From positions 1,362,501-1,426,500 of the forward strand of contig NZ_CP070506.1 of assembly GCF_016925675.1 (NCBI RefSeq): a stretch of DNA of 64,000 nt, written 5' to 3'. Positions within the stretch are counted from its first letter, which is position 1, and every line of letters begins with the position of its first letter. Of the stretch, positions 56,211-64,000 are shown one piece after another. The stretch comes from Pseudomonas hygromyciniae. GTDB taxonomy: Bacteria; Pseudomonadota; Gammaproteobacteria; Pseudomonadales; Pseudomonadaceae. The notes beneath the pieces were generated by a model. That model did not search any database. It saw only the letters and a list, made by a program, of their open reading frames with translations, and had not been told where the DNA came from. A program made the position numbers and the translations under genes.

Positions 56211-57575
56211 ATGACACTGCGCACGAGCAACCAATTGTTCGACGCTTACTTCACCGCCGATAGCATGGTCGAGGTGTTCTGTGACCAAGGACGCTTGCAG
56301 GGCATGCTGGATTTTGAAGCCGCATTGGCCCGGGCGCAGGCCCGGGTCGGGTTGATCCCAGCGGCAGCTGTGGCGCCGATTGCCCAGGCCTGCCTGGCCT
56401 CGTTGTACGACGTGGATGCCCTTGGCATAGCGATCGCCACGGCGGGCAACTCGGCGATTCCGTTGGTGAAGGCCCTGGGCAAGTTGATTGCCAGTGAAGA
56501 TGCCGGTGCCGAGCGCTATGTGCATCTGGGCGCCACCAGCCAGGATGTGATGGACACCGGCCTGGTACTGCAATTGCGGCAGGCGTTGGCGCTGATTGAG
56601 ACGGACCTTGCCCGGCTCGGCGCGGTGCTCGCCGCCCAGGCGCAGCGTTATGCCGACGTGCCATTGGCCGGGCGTACCTGGTTGCAACACGCCACGCCGG
56701 TCACCCTGGGGATGAAAATTGCCGGTTGGCTGGGGGCGGTGACCCGCAATCGCCAGCGCCTGGCAGAGTTGAAGCCGCGCCTGCTGGTACTGCAATTCGG
56801 CGGCGCGTCCGGCACCCTGGCCGCCCTGGGCGAACAGGCGATGCCGGTGGCGCACGCCCTGGCGGCAGAGTTGCAACTGACGCTGCCCGAGCAGCCCTGG
56901 CATACCCAGCGCGATCGCCTGGTGGAATTCGCCAGCGTCCTGGGCCTGATCGCCGGCAGCCTCGGCAAGCTCGGTCGGGATATCAGCCTGTTGATGCAAA
57001 CCGAAGCGGCGGAAGTGTTCGAGCCGTCGGCACCGGGTAAAGGCGGATCCTCTACCATGCCGCACAAACGCAACCCAGTGGGCGCCGCTGTACTGATCAG
57101 TGCGGCCACCCGTGTGCCTGGCCTGGTATCGACGATGTTCAGCGCCATGCCCCAGGAACACGAACGCAGCCTGGGCCTGTGGCATGCCGAGTGGGAGACC
57201 TTGCCCGAAATCTGCCGCCTGGTGTCCGGTGCCTTGCAGCAAGCGCTACTGGTAAGCGAAGGCCTGGAAGTCGATGCGCAGCGCATGGGCAAGAATCTCG
57301 ACCTGACCCAAGGTCTGGTCCTGGCCGAAGCGGTGAGCATCGTGCTCGCTCAGCGCCTGGGCCGTGAAACCGCCCACCATCTGTTGGAGCAATGTTGCAA
57401 ACGCGCCGTGGCAGAGCAGCGCCATTTGCGTGCGGTGCTGGCCGATGAGGCGCAAGTCACTGCCCAATTGTCGGCTGGCGAACTCGATCGTCTGCTCGAT
57501 CCGGCCCACTACCTGGGGCAGGCCCAGACCTGGGTTAGCCGTGCAGTGGCCGGACACTTTGCATTTTCTGCCTGA
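56211..57575 (+). CDS. pcaB: 3-carboxy-cis,cis-muconate cycloisomerase PcaB
   Basis: A 454-residue fumarase/aspartase superfamily enzyme. The superfamily signature is GGSSTMPHKRNPVGAAV, and the conserved His region is HLGATSQDVMDTGL. It lactonises the ring-opening product of protocatechuate. It lies 10 bases after pcaT and 10 bases before pcaD. Confidence 0.96.
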   Translation: MTLRTSNQLFDAYFTADSMVEVFCDQGRLQGMLDFEAALARAQARVGLIPAAAVAPIAQACLASLYDVDALGIAIATAGNSAIPLVKALGKLIASEDAGAERYVHLGATSQDVMDTGLVLQLRQALALIETDLARLGAVLAAQAQRYADVPLAGRTWLQHATPVTLGMKIAGWLGAVTRNRQRLAELKPRLLVLQFGGASGTLAALGEQAMPVAHALAAELQLTLPEQPWHTQRDRLVEFASVLGLIAGSLGKLGRDISLLMQTEAAEVFEPSAPGKGGSSTMPHKRNPVGAAVLISAATRVPGLVSTMFSAMPQEHERSLGLWHAEWETLPEICRLVSGALQQALLVSEGLEVDAQRMGKNLDLTQGLVLAEAVSIVLAQRLGRETAHHLLEQCCKRAVAEQRHLRAVLADEAQVTAQLSAGELDRLLDPAHYLGQAQTWVSRAVAGHFAFSA

Positions 57576-57585
57576 GGAGGCTGCT

Positions 57586-58377
57586 GTGGGATCTGTACAA
57601 CTCGCCGATGGCGAACTGAATTACCAACTCGAAGGCCCCGAAGGTGCGGCGGTACTGGTGCTGTCAAACTCTTTGGGCACTGACCTGCACATGTGGGACA
57701 CGCAGATGCCGGCCTTCACCGAGCATTTTCGGGTGCTGCGCCTGGACACCCGTGGCCACGGCAAATCCCTGGTCACCGACGGCCCCTACAGCATCGAACA
57801 GCTGGGGCGGGATGTGCTGGCGCTGCTGGACACGCTGCAGATCGACCGCGTGCACTTTTGCGGCCTGTCCATGGGTGGCCTGATTGGCCAGTGGCTGGGC
57901 ATCAACGCCGGCGAACGCTTGCGCAAACTGGTGGTATGCAACACGGCAGCGAAGATCGGTACCCCGGATATCTGGAACCCTCGTATAGAAATGGTCTTGC
58001 GCGATGGCGCGGCGGCGATGGTGGCATTGCGTGATGCGTCGATTGCTCGCTGGTTCACCGCTGATTTTGCCCAGGCGCATCCCGAGCAGGCCAAGCGCAT
58101 TACCGACATGCTGGCAGCCACCGATCCCGCAGGCTATGCCGCCAACTGTGGCGCGGTGCGCGATGCCGATTTGCGTGATCAGGTGTCGTCGATCACTGTG
58201 CCGACCCTGGTGATCGCCGGTACCGAAGACGCGGTGACACCGCCGTCTGGCAGCCACTTTATCCAGGAGCAGGTGCGGGGGGCCGAGTACGCCGAATTCT
58301 ACGCGGCACACCTGTCCAACGTACAAGCCGGCGCTGCGTTCAGCGATCGGGTGCTGGCTTTTTTGTTAGCTGATTGA
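57586..58377 (+). CDS. pcaD: 3-oxoadipate enol-lactonase PcaD
   Basis: A 263-residue alpha/beta hydrolase. The nucleophile elbow is GLSMGG, the acid lies in ITVPTLVIAGTEDAVTPP, and the His in AAHLSNVQAG. Start is GTG at 57586 behind GAGGAGG. It hydrolyses the enol-lactone to beta-ketoadipate. A REPIN separates it from pcaC by 209 bases. Confidence 0.95.
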   Translation: MGSVQLADGELNYQLEGPEGAAVLVLSNSLGTDLHMWDTQMPAFTEHFRVLRLDTRGHGKSLVTDGPYSIEQLGRDVLALLDTLQIDRVHFCGLSMGGLIGQWLGINAGERLRKLVVCNTAAKIGTPDIWNPRIEMVLRDGAAAMVALRDASIARWFTADFAQAHPEQAKRITDMLAATDPAGYAANCGAVRDADLRDQVSSITVPTLVIAGTEDAVTPPSGSHFIQEQVRGAEYAEFYAAHLSNVQAGAAFSDRVLAFLLAD

Positions 58378-58406
58378 TGAGTTGTGGCTTTGGTTGTGGT
58401 TGTGGT

Positions 58407-58539
58407 TGTGGCGAGCGGGCTTGCCCCGCGCTGGGCTGCGCAGCAGCCCCCAAAAAAACCAGAGTTGCATCAGATAGGACTGGGACGCAGGTTTTAGGGC
58501 TGCTACGCAGCCCAGCGCGGGGCAAGCCCGCTCGCCACA
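58407..58539. repeat. Long REPIN between pcaD and pcaC
   Basis: Perfect 34-base arms (58407-58440 and 58506-58539, beginning TGTGGCGAGCGGGCTTGCCC), containing an inner GGCTGCG-CAGCAGCC hairpin, around a 65-base centre. Same family as the core of the element at 5824-5957. Just left of it is a GGTTGT triplet repeat (58392-58409). Confidence 0.93.
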
Positions 58540-58586
58540 GCAAGCCCGCTTCTCACGGCAGGGCCGCACCAATATAGGAGAATTTT

Positions 58587-58979
58587 GTGGACGAGAAACA
58601 ACGTTATGCCGATGGTCTCAAAGTCCGTCGTGAAGTGCTGGGCGATGCCCATGTCGATCGCAGTCTCAATGCCCTGACCGAGTTCAACAGCGAGTTCCAG
58701 GAAATGATCACCCGCCACGCCTGGGGTGATATCTGGACCCGCCCCGGCTTGCCTCGGCACACCCGCAGTCTGATCACCATCGCCATGCTGATCGGCATGA
58801 ACCGCAACGAAGAGCTCAAACTGCACTTGCGCGCCGCTGCCAGCAACGGCGTGACCCGCGCCGAGATCAAGGAAGTGCTGATGCAGAGCGCGATCTACTG
58901 TGGGATACCGGCGGCCAATGCGACGTTCCACCTGGCGGAGTCGGTGTGGGATGAGTTGGGGGTTGAGTCGCGCGGTTAA
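58587..58979 (+). CDS. pcaC: 4-carboxymuconolactone decarboxylase PcaC
   Basis: A 130-residue AhpD-like helical protein. The catalytic-type region is HAWGDIWTRPGLPRHTRSLITIAMLIGMNRNEELKLHLRAA, and AIYCGIPAANATFHLAESVW closes the fold. It removes CO2 from gamma-carboxymuconolactone. Start is GTG at 58587 behind TAGGAG. It is the last gene of the pca operon. Confidence 0.96.
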   Translation: MDEKQRYADGLKVRREVLGDAHVDRSLNALTEFNSEFQEMITRHAWGDIWTRPGLPRHTRSLITIAMLIGMNRNEELKLHLRAAASNGVTRAEIKEVLMQSAIYCGIPAANATFHLAESVWDELGVESRG

Positions 58980-59026
58980 TGGCGGCTTCTCCCCCTCATG
59001 CATTGTTCAGGGTGGTTGATTATTGC

Positions 59027-60607
59027 TCACTCATAGTGAGAGTAAGATTTGCGCAGGGGAAAGCCCATTTCTTCACGCAGCGCATTTTCGGTAAAGGTTT
59101 TGGGGTTAGTTGTCGTGGGGGGAGTGGAGCGGTCGTTGTCAAAGTCGAAGGCCGGTGCATCGGTCTCCAGTCCAACGGCTTGTCGCTCTAAGTTGCGCTC
59201 TGGAGCCTCTAGATCAGGTCTACTGGTTATGCCCGGTAATAAAGTGCCATTTGCGCCGTTATAGGCATGTGCCATTTCATGGTAGAAATCGACTATCGGC
59301 GGTACCAGGGTAGGCGGAAACAGGATGCTGGGAGTGTGGTTTATCGTTGCGCTGGTCGCTACCGAACCCTTGGTATTGTCGTGGATGAAACCTACCTGGG
59401 CGGACTCGCTGATATCGTCATAGTCCTTCAGCTGTTTGTCGGTTTCTCTTGTAAACGCGTTGGCGAAATAATAGCTAGGGGCCATCAAGGTTTCTTTGAT
59501 CGTGACCGGAGCGCCATTACGCTCGGCGGCCTGGTCTAACTCGGTGAGCATCTTCTGCGCAGTCGGCGAGTTTCTGAAAAGTTCAAGATCATCTTCTGTA
59601 CGCTGTCGGAACTTATCTGAGCCCTCGATATTCAAGCCCTTATTGCCGGCATCGCTTATTGTGACTTGTCTTAATGTAGAGCCGGGAACCCGGCAGACAC
59701 GATCACCGGCATCGGCATAGACTTTGTCGCGCGCATCGTTTGAAAAGACGGTATCCCGGCCCCGTCCGGTATAAAACGTGGTGGGCCCTCTTCCGTACAT
59801 AAAGTCCTGGCCGCGGCCACCATGCATCACGTTAAAGGGGCTTTCGCTGATCATGAAGTCGTCGCCTTCGCCACCGTCCATGTAGCTGAATGTACCTTTG
59901 CTCCCAGGGCCAGAAAACATCTGGTCTCTGCCGGCATTTCCATACATCACGGATTTACCGGTCCCGCCTTTCATTTTGTCATCGCCACTGTTGCCTTCGG
60001 CATAACCGGCCCCGCTGCCCAGGGTGATGTCATCATCTCCAGCCCCGCCATAGACTGCAGTCAAACCACTGGCAAGGGCTTCAATCTGGTCATTGCCTCT
60101 GCCACCTTCAATGGTGATGGATACGGTGACGCTGGGATCAACCTTGATTTTATCATTGCCGCCTTTGGATTTTATGTGCAGTTCTTCAGGGTAGTCTTCA
60201 TGGTTGTTGAGCTTTAAAGTGTAGTAAGTGCCATTGACTTGCAAACTGATTTCGTTGGCCGAGGGTTGGCTGACTTTTATAGTGTCCGCTTTGTCTCCGG
60301 TTTCGATCTGAAGTACGTTGTTGATGTTGCTATAGCTATCCTCCTTTTCAATTCTCCACGAGGATTTATGGACGACTTTTATATTGTTATCGCTAAAGAG
60401 TGGGGCCGAGTTTGTGTAGTTTGGGTATTTCTCGACGTAATGCTGCTCGGGTAAGAGTTTTGACTTTGATGTAAAGCGGACGTTTGCTTCTTGGATGTGG
60501 GGGCTTTGAATCACGGTAACGGCGGGTGTGGTTTTTTGGCCGGAAGTTTCCGCGAGTTGGGTAGAACGGAGGGCGCTGGGAAATGTTGAAACAGGTAAGC
60601 TCATCAT
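59027..60607 (-). CDS. M91-like zinc metallopeptidase with RTX-like repeats
   Basis: A 526-residue protein without a signal peptide. Residues 165-300 contain Gly/Asp-rich RTX-like motifs (GGRGNDQIEA, GGAGDDDITLG, GNSGDDKMKGG, GGEGDDFM, GGRGQDFMYG), the kind that bind calcium. The C-terminal domain holds the zinc motif HEMAH at 443-447 in FYHEMAHAYNG and resembles the M91 peptidase family of effectors such as NleD and HopH1. Base composition is lower in GC than its neighbours. Secretion by a type I or type III route is possible; no transporter lies nearby. GAGAG stands seven bases before the ATG. Confidence 0.82.
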   Translation of the reverse strand: MMSLPVSTFPSALRSTQLAETSGQKTTPAVTVIQSPHIQEANVRFTSKSKLLPEQHYVEKYPNYTNSAPLFSDNNIKVVHKSSWRIEKEDSYSNINNVLQIETGDKADTIKVSQPSANEISLQVNGTYYTLKLNNHEDYPEELHIKSKGGNDKIKVDPSVTVSITIEGGRGNDQIEALASGLTAVYGGAGDDDITLGSGAGYAEGNSGDDKMKGGTGKSVMYGNAGRDQMFSGPGSKGTFSYMDGGEGDDFMISESPFNVMHGGRGQDFMYGRGPTTFYTGRGRDTVFSNDARDKVYADAGDRVCRVPGSTLRQVTISDAGNKGLNIEGSDKFRQRTEDDLELFRNSPTAQKMLTELDQAAERNGAPVTIKETLMAPSYYFANAFTRETDKQLKDYDDISESAQVGFIHDNTKGSVATSATINHTPSILFPPTLVPPIVDFYHEMAHAYNGANGTLLPGITSRPDLEAPERNLERQAVGLETDAPAFDFDNDRSTPPTTTNPKTFTENALREEMGFPLRKSYSHYE

Positions 60608-60773
60608 TACAAACTCTCGCTAGGACGTAAGCATTTTGAGAGTCGGTGGTAGGTTGCTTGGTAAACGTTCCTGAGGAAAGTAATACCGGTTTTTTAAGTG
60701 ACTGAGGTATCAAGCTCAAAAACTTCGACAGACACTCATTGTCGAGGTCTGTTTTGTTTCTGGTTCAAGAGCC

Positions 60774-61673
60774 TCATTGGGCGTCCGCGTCCCACACCCA
60801 ATTCCACATACCGGGCAACTGCACCACCTCGTGGAGGTCTTTTACCGTGCGGGCCAGGGCGCCACGTTCCAGCGCCGAGCGGTCGCTGTAGAAAGGTTCA
60901 GCGGCAGTTTTCAAGCCATTGGCCTGGGCGCTGTCCATCAGGATCTGCAGGTATTCGTGCAGGTGCCTGGCGGTGTAGCGGTTAATGTCGTGAAAGGTCA
61001 CCACTACCGGAATCACCCCGTCCACGGTCGGCAATTGGCCCAGGGCAATGCGTTCGCGCACCAGCGACAGTTGCCGCAGCAGGTTGGCGCGGCGCTGGGG
61101 GCTGGCGTTGAAGCCCCAGATCTTGCCGTCATTGGCGCTCAGGTCGGTCAGCAGAATGTGCATGCCGTGGCGCTGGTACGCGGCGAAGGTGCGTCGGTCG
61201 TAGTTCCAGAAGGGGGGACGGACCAGATTGGGGGGCGCGCCGGTGATCGAGGCAATGCTGGCGGCGCCCTGGTTCAGGGTCTGTTCCAGGTCCGTGTCGT
61301 TGAGCAGGCGATGGTTGCTGTGCCAGCGCGTGGCAGTGTGAAACGCCAGGATATGGCCAGCAGCGTGCTCACGCACCATGGTTTTGCGCCCGCGTGGGCT
61401 ACCGCCGGCGCGCCAGGCGTCGGTCTGTAAAAAGAAGATGGCCTTGATCCCCGGTTGCACGGGGTTGTCGGCCAGGTCCTGAATCACCGAACGGCTGGGG
61501 TTGGCGTAGCCCGAGGCACTGGGGCCATCATCGAAGGTCAGCAAAAAGCGGATTGGTGCCTGGGTTTGCAGACGTTGTTCGGTCAGTGGCGTCAACCCTA
61601 CGGGTGCGCCGATGCAGCCGCTGAGGCAAAGTGCCAGGGCGAACAGGGCGGTAGCGAGGGCGGCGGGCTTCAT
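60774..61673 (-). CDS. Polysaccharide deacetylase family lipoprotein
   Basis: A 299-residue lipoprotein with lipobox CLSGC at about residue 20. The NodB homology domain has FLLTFDDGPSASGY (motif 1, catalytic Asp), GHILAFHTATRWHSNH (metal His motif 2), RPPFWNYDRRT (motif 3) and VVVTFHDIN (last motif). It removes acetyl groups from a polysaccharide; the substrate could be peptidoglycan or an exopolysaccharide. It lies between the M91-type gene and the porin. Confidence 0.9.
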   Translation of the reverse strand: MKPAALATALFALALCLSGCIGAPVGLTPLTEQRLQTQAPIRFLLTFDDGPSASGYANPSRSVIQDLADNPVQPGIKAIFFLQTDAWRAGGSPRGRKTMVREHAAGHILAFHTATRWHSNHRLLNDTDLEQTLNQGAASIASITGAPPNLVRPPFWNYDRRTFAAYQRHGMHILLTDLSANDGKIWGFNASPQRRANLLRQLSLVRERIALGQLPTVDGVIPVVVTFHDINRYTARHLHEYLQILMDSAQANGLKTAAEPFYSDRSALERGALARTVKDLHEVVQLPGMWNWVWDADAQ

Positions 61674-61757
61674 GGTGTGTGCGGGCTCAAATAAAGGCCG
61701 CTGCTGAGTGGGATCAGCAGCGGCAGGCGCGCACCATACAGCAAGATTGTCGCCGGT

Positions 61758-63008
61758 TTACAGCAGACTTATCGGGTAACTGACGATCAACCGGTTCTCA
61801 TCAAACTCATTGTTGCTGTAGTCCCGACGCATGCTGGAATTGCGCCAGCGCAGGGTAAGGTTTTTCAGGCTGCCGCTTTGCACGGTGTAGCCGACTTCGC
61901 TTTCCCGGCCCCATTCCTTGCCGTCGCTGACGGTGGCGGTATGCACGTTGCTGCCGCTGATGTAGCGGTTCATCAGGGTCAGCCCCGGCACGCCGAGCGC
62001 GGCGAAGTTGTAGTCATGGCGCACTTGCCAGGATTTTTCCTCGGCGTTGTCATAGCTGGCATTGAAGCTGTCGTTGGCCAGGGTGCCGCCGCTGGTGCCA
62101 TTGACCCGCATCCACGGGCTGTTACCGCTGAGTTTTTGCAGGCCGACGTAGAAGGTGTTGCCGCCGTACTTGGCCGAGAACAGGCCGGACCAGGTCTTGT
62201 TGTCCAACTCGCCGGCCCGGGCGCTGCCGTCATCCTTGCCGTAGAAGAAACCCAGGTTGGCGCCCAGGGTCCAGTCGCCCACGGGCTGGCTGTGGATCAG
62301 GTTGAGGTATTGCTGGCGGTAGATGTCCTTGAGTTGGGCATTCCACACGCCGACCTGGGTTCGCTTGTCGTTGAACGCGTATTCGGCGCCCAGGAAGTTG
62401 AAGCGATCCGAGGTAAACGCGGTTTTTCCGAACATCGACATGTCGGTCATGCTGCTGTCATCACGCGGGCTGTTGGCGCGGAACTGGCCGCCATACAGGC
62501 TCAGGCCGTCGATCTCTTTGGAGGTGATCTGCCCGCCGCGCAGGGTTTGCGGCAGGGAGCGGCCGTCGTCCGAACGCAGGATCGGCAACACCGGCATCCA
62601 CTCGCCGACTTTCAACTCGGTCTTGGACAGCCGCGCCTTGAACGCTACCCCCAGGCGACCGAAGTTGTCCGCCGGTTTGCCGTCGTGATCCAGGGGCAGC
62701 AGTTGCGTACCACCCGAGCCGCCGCCGCCGTCGAGCTTTTGCGAGTACATGCCCAGCACGTCCACGCCAAAACCCACGGTGCCCTGGGTGAACCCGGACT
62801 TGGCGTCGAGGATGAAGCTCTGCGTCCACTCCTGCGCACCGCCCTGGGTCTTGGTCGGGTTGGTGAAATTGCGGTTGAAGAAGAAGTTGCGCAGGTTGAG
62901 GTTGGCACTGGCGTCTTCAAGAAAGCCGTGCTCCTCGGCGACAGCGGGAAGGGCAAGGCTGGCGACAGCGGTAGCCAGCAATAGCCGGCGAGGGTGCAAA
63001 GTGCTCAT
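61758..63008 (-). CDS. OprD family outer-membrane porin
   Basis: A 416-residue porin. The signal peptide is MSTLHPRRLLLATAVASLALPAVA, cleaved before EEHG. FLEDASANLNLRNFFFNRNF and EWTQSFILDAKSGFTQGTVGFGVDVLGMYSQKLDGG are OprD-family signatures; the C-terminal strand VSYPISLL fits a porin end. It belongs to the OpdK/BenF/PhaK-like side of the family that carries aromatic or small carboxylate substrates, fitting its place beside the pca genes. Start ATG at 63008 is taken from the signal peptide; an upstream frame is ignored. Confidence 0.93.
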   Translation of the reverse strand: MSTLHPRRLLLATAVASLALPAVAEEHGFLEDASANLNLRNFFFNRNFTNPTKTQGGAQEWTQSFILDAKSGFTQGTVGFGVDVLGMYSQKLDGGGGSGGTQLLPLDHDGKPADNFGRLGVAFKARLSKTELKVGEWMPVLPILRSDDGRSLPQTLRGGQITSKEIDGLSLYGGQFRANSPRDDSSMTDMSMFGKTAFTSDRFNFLGAEYAFNDKRTQVGVWNAQLKDIYRQQYLNLIHSQPVGDWTLGANLGFFYGKDDGSARAGELDNKTWSGLFSAKYGGNTFYVGLQKLSGNSPWMRVNGTSGGTLANDSFNASYDNAEEKSWQVRHDYNFAALGVPGLTLMNRYISGSNVHTATVSDGKEWGRESEVGYTVQSGSLKNLTLRWRNSSMRRDYSNNEFDENRLIVSYPISLL

Positions 63009-63132
63009 GGCGTAGGACCTGTTGTTATTGGTGGTTTTCAGGTGCGGGCCATGGTGCGTGGCGTTGCCGGGGCGATTCAATTGGGGGCAGGGCGGGTTTT
63101 GGGCGGTGATCGAACGGAACTGTACGCCCATG

Positions 63133-63158
63133 AAAAAAGCCCACCAAAAGGTGGGCTT
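63133..63158 (-). terminator. Rho-independent terminator of the efflux gene
   Basis: On the minus strand AAGCCCACC and GGTGGGCTT arms with a TTTT loop and a T run. It follows the ttgC-type stop (63177) by about 18 bases. Confidence 0.92.
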
Positions 63159-63176
63159 CGTGTGTCGCTACGCCGA

Positions 63177-64000
63177 TCAGAACAACTTGAGCTTCGGCGC
63201 TTCTTCTTTCACGGGTTCATTCTTCGCCGTCTGTTCGTTCCAACCGCCACCGAGGGCCTTGTACAAGGTCACTTCGCTGGTCAGTTGGGCCAGGCGATCG
63301 GTGATCAGCGTTTGCTGGGCAGCGAACAGCTGGCGCTGGGCGTCGAGGAAGGTCAGGTTGCTGTCGACACCAATGCGGTAGCGACGTTCGGCCAGACGGT
63401 AGTAGTCCTGGTTGGCCTCGACGAAGTCACGCTGGGCCTGCAACTGTTGGTTGTAGGTCGCACGTGCCGCCAGGCCGTCGGAGACTTCCTGGAACGCGGT
63501 CTGGATCGACTTCTCGTAGGTCGCAACGTTGATCTCTTTCTGGATCTTCGAGTAGTCCAGGCTTGCGCGCAGGCTACCGGCGTTGAAGATCGGGATGTTG
63601 ATCTGCGGCGCGAACGACCAGGTGCCCGAGCCGCCCTTGAACAGGCCGCCGAGGTCCGGGCTCAACGTACCGGCATTGGCGGTCAGGCTGATGCTCGGGA
63701 AGAACGCAGCCCGTGCCGCGCCGATATTGGCGTTGGCCGCCTTGAGGTTGTGCTCGGCCTGCAGGATGTCGGGACGACGTTGCAGCAGGTCTGAAGGCAG
63801 GCCTGCCGGTACTTCGCTCAACAGGTCGTCGGACAGCGGCTGGGTGGCAAGATTCGCCGGCAGGCCGGTGCCCAGCAGCAGGGTCAGGTTGTTTTCGTCC
63901 TGGGCCACTTGGCGGGTGTAGCGGGCCAGTTGCACACGGGCGCTTTCAACCGAGGTGCGCGCCTGGCTCAAGTCCAGGGCCGAGGCCACGCCGACTTCGT
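63177..64000 (-). CDS. ttgC: TtgC/OprM-type outer-membrane efflux channel (C-terminal part)
   Basis: The C-terminal 274 residues of an RND-type outer-membrane factor; the gene begins beyond the right edge. The visible frame, [43 protein letters not shown], is the second TolC-like repeat, with [41 protein letters not shown] as the OprM signature. TtgC is the solvent-efflux channel of P. putida, whose gene follows the pca cluster and porin; OprM/MexAB-type is an alternative name. The frame at the edge is open. Confidence 0.93.
   Translation of the reverse strand, partial: EVGVASALDLSQARTSVESARVQLARYTRQVAQDENNLTLLLGTGLPANLATQPLSDDLLSEVPAGLPSDLLQRRPDILQAEHNLKAANANIGAARAAFFPSISLTANAGTLSPDLGGLFKGGSGTWSFAPQINIPIFNAGSLRASLDYSKIQKEINVATYEKSIQTAFQEVSDGLAARATYNQQLQAQRDFVEANQDYYRLAERRYRIGVDSNLTFLDAQRQLFAAQQTLITDRLAQLTSEVTLYKALGGGWNEQTAKNEPVKEEAPKLKLF

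Overview
The window is a 64 kb stretch of a Pseudomonas chromosome, most likely from the P. fluorescens group. The evidence is high GC content, dense REP/REPIN palindromes (GGAGC-GGGCTTGC-type cores) in most intergenic gaps, and gene order: quiP-GST-YchJ-OmpA-dinG-esterase-OmpA-pdxH resembles the P. aeruginosa PA1032-PA1053 region, and the pca cluster followed by an OprD-type porin and a TtgC/OprM channel resembles the P. putida pca-ttg region. The species assignment is inference; no rRNA or tRNA was seen.

Layout. 1-15100: the start of a penicillin-acylase-family enzyme (runs off the left edge), a GST, two SEC-C proteins, an LEA14-like lipoprotein, an OmpA lipoprotein, a collagen-like secreted protein, CopD-like protein, DinG helicase, an agarase-like glycosidase, an esterase broken by one extra C, a second OmpA protein with a Lys/Ala/Pro tail, PdxH and a SlyB-like lipoprotein. 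15100-17400: an accessory island with a pyocin-S-domain toxin, its overlapping HEAT-like immunity gene and two small paralogous putative immunity genes. 17500-24600: NhaA, a PLP-dependent cysteine-synthase-fold enzyme, an FAD oxidoreductase, small secreted proteins, and a divergent SDR/LysR pair. 24618-27073: a four-gene bufferin-type operon (DUF2282 precursor, DUF692 MNIO enzyme, DUF2063 partner, DoxX). 27191-28310: a tandem array of 155-bp units. 28419-33414: a complete branched-chain amino-acid ABC transporter (bra/liv). 33756-47383: DUF2288 protein, a large divergent tubulin/FtsZ-like protein, an MHYT-GGDEF-EAL protein, a YkgJ protein, an MFS carrier, RapA, small proteins including a CcoM-like microprotein, and a Pit phosphate transporter.

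47800-58979 is a complete protocatechuate/beta-ketoadipate cluster: regulator pcaR, permease pcaK, then pcaIJF-HG-TBDC. PcaHG opens protocatechuate, PcaB, PcaC and PcaD convert the product to beta-ketoadipate, PcaIJ adds CoA and PcaF cleaves it to succinyl-CoA and acetyl-CoA. Paired CGATWATCG palindromes precede both pcaR and pcaI and fit PcaR operators. After it come an M91-type metalloprotease with RTX-like repeats, a polysaccharide deacetylase lipoprotein, an OprD-family porin and the C-terminal part of a TtgC/OprM efflux channel that runs off the right edge.

The most interesting items are the tubulin-like protein (34367-36547), the bufferin operon with its adjoining 155-bp array, the M91/RTX effector-like protein and the bacteriocin-immunity island. 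All family calls come from reading motifs by eye; no database search was run.
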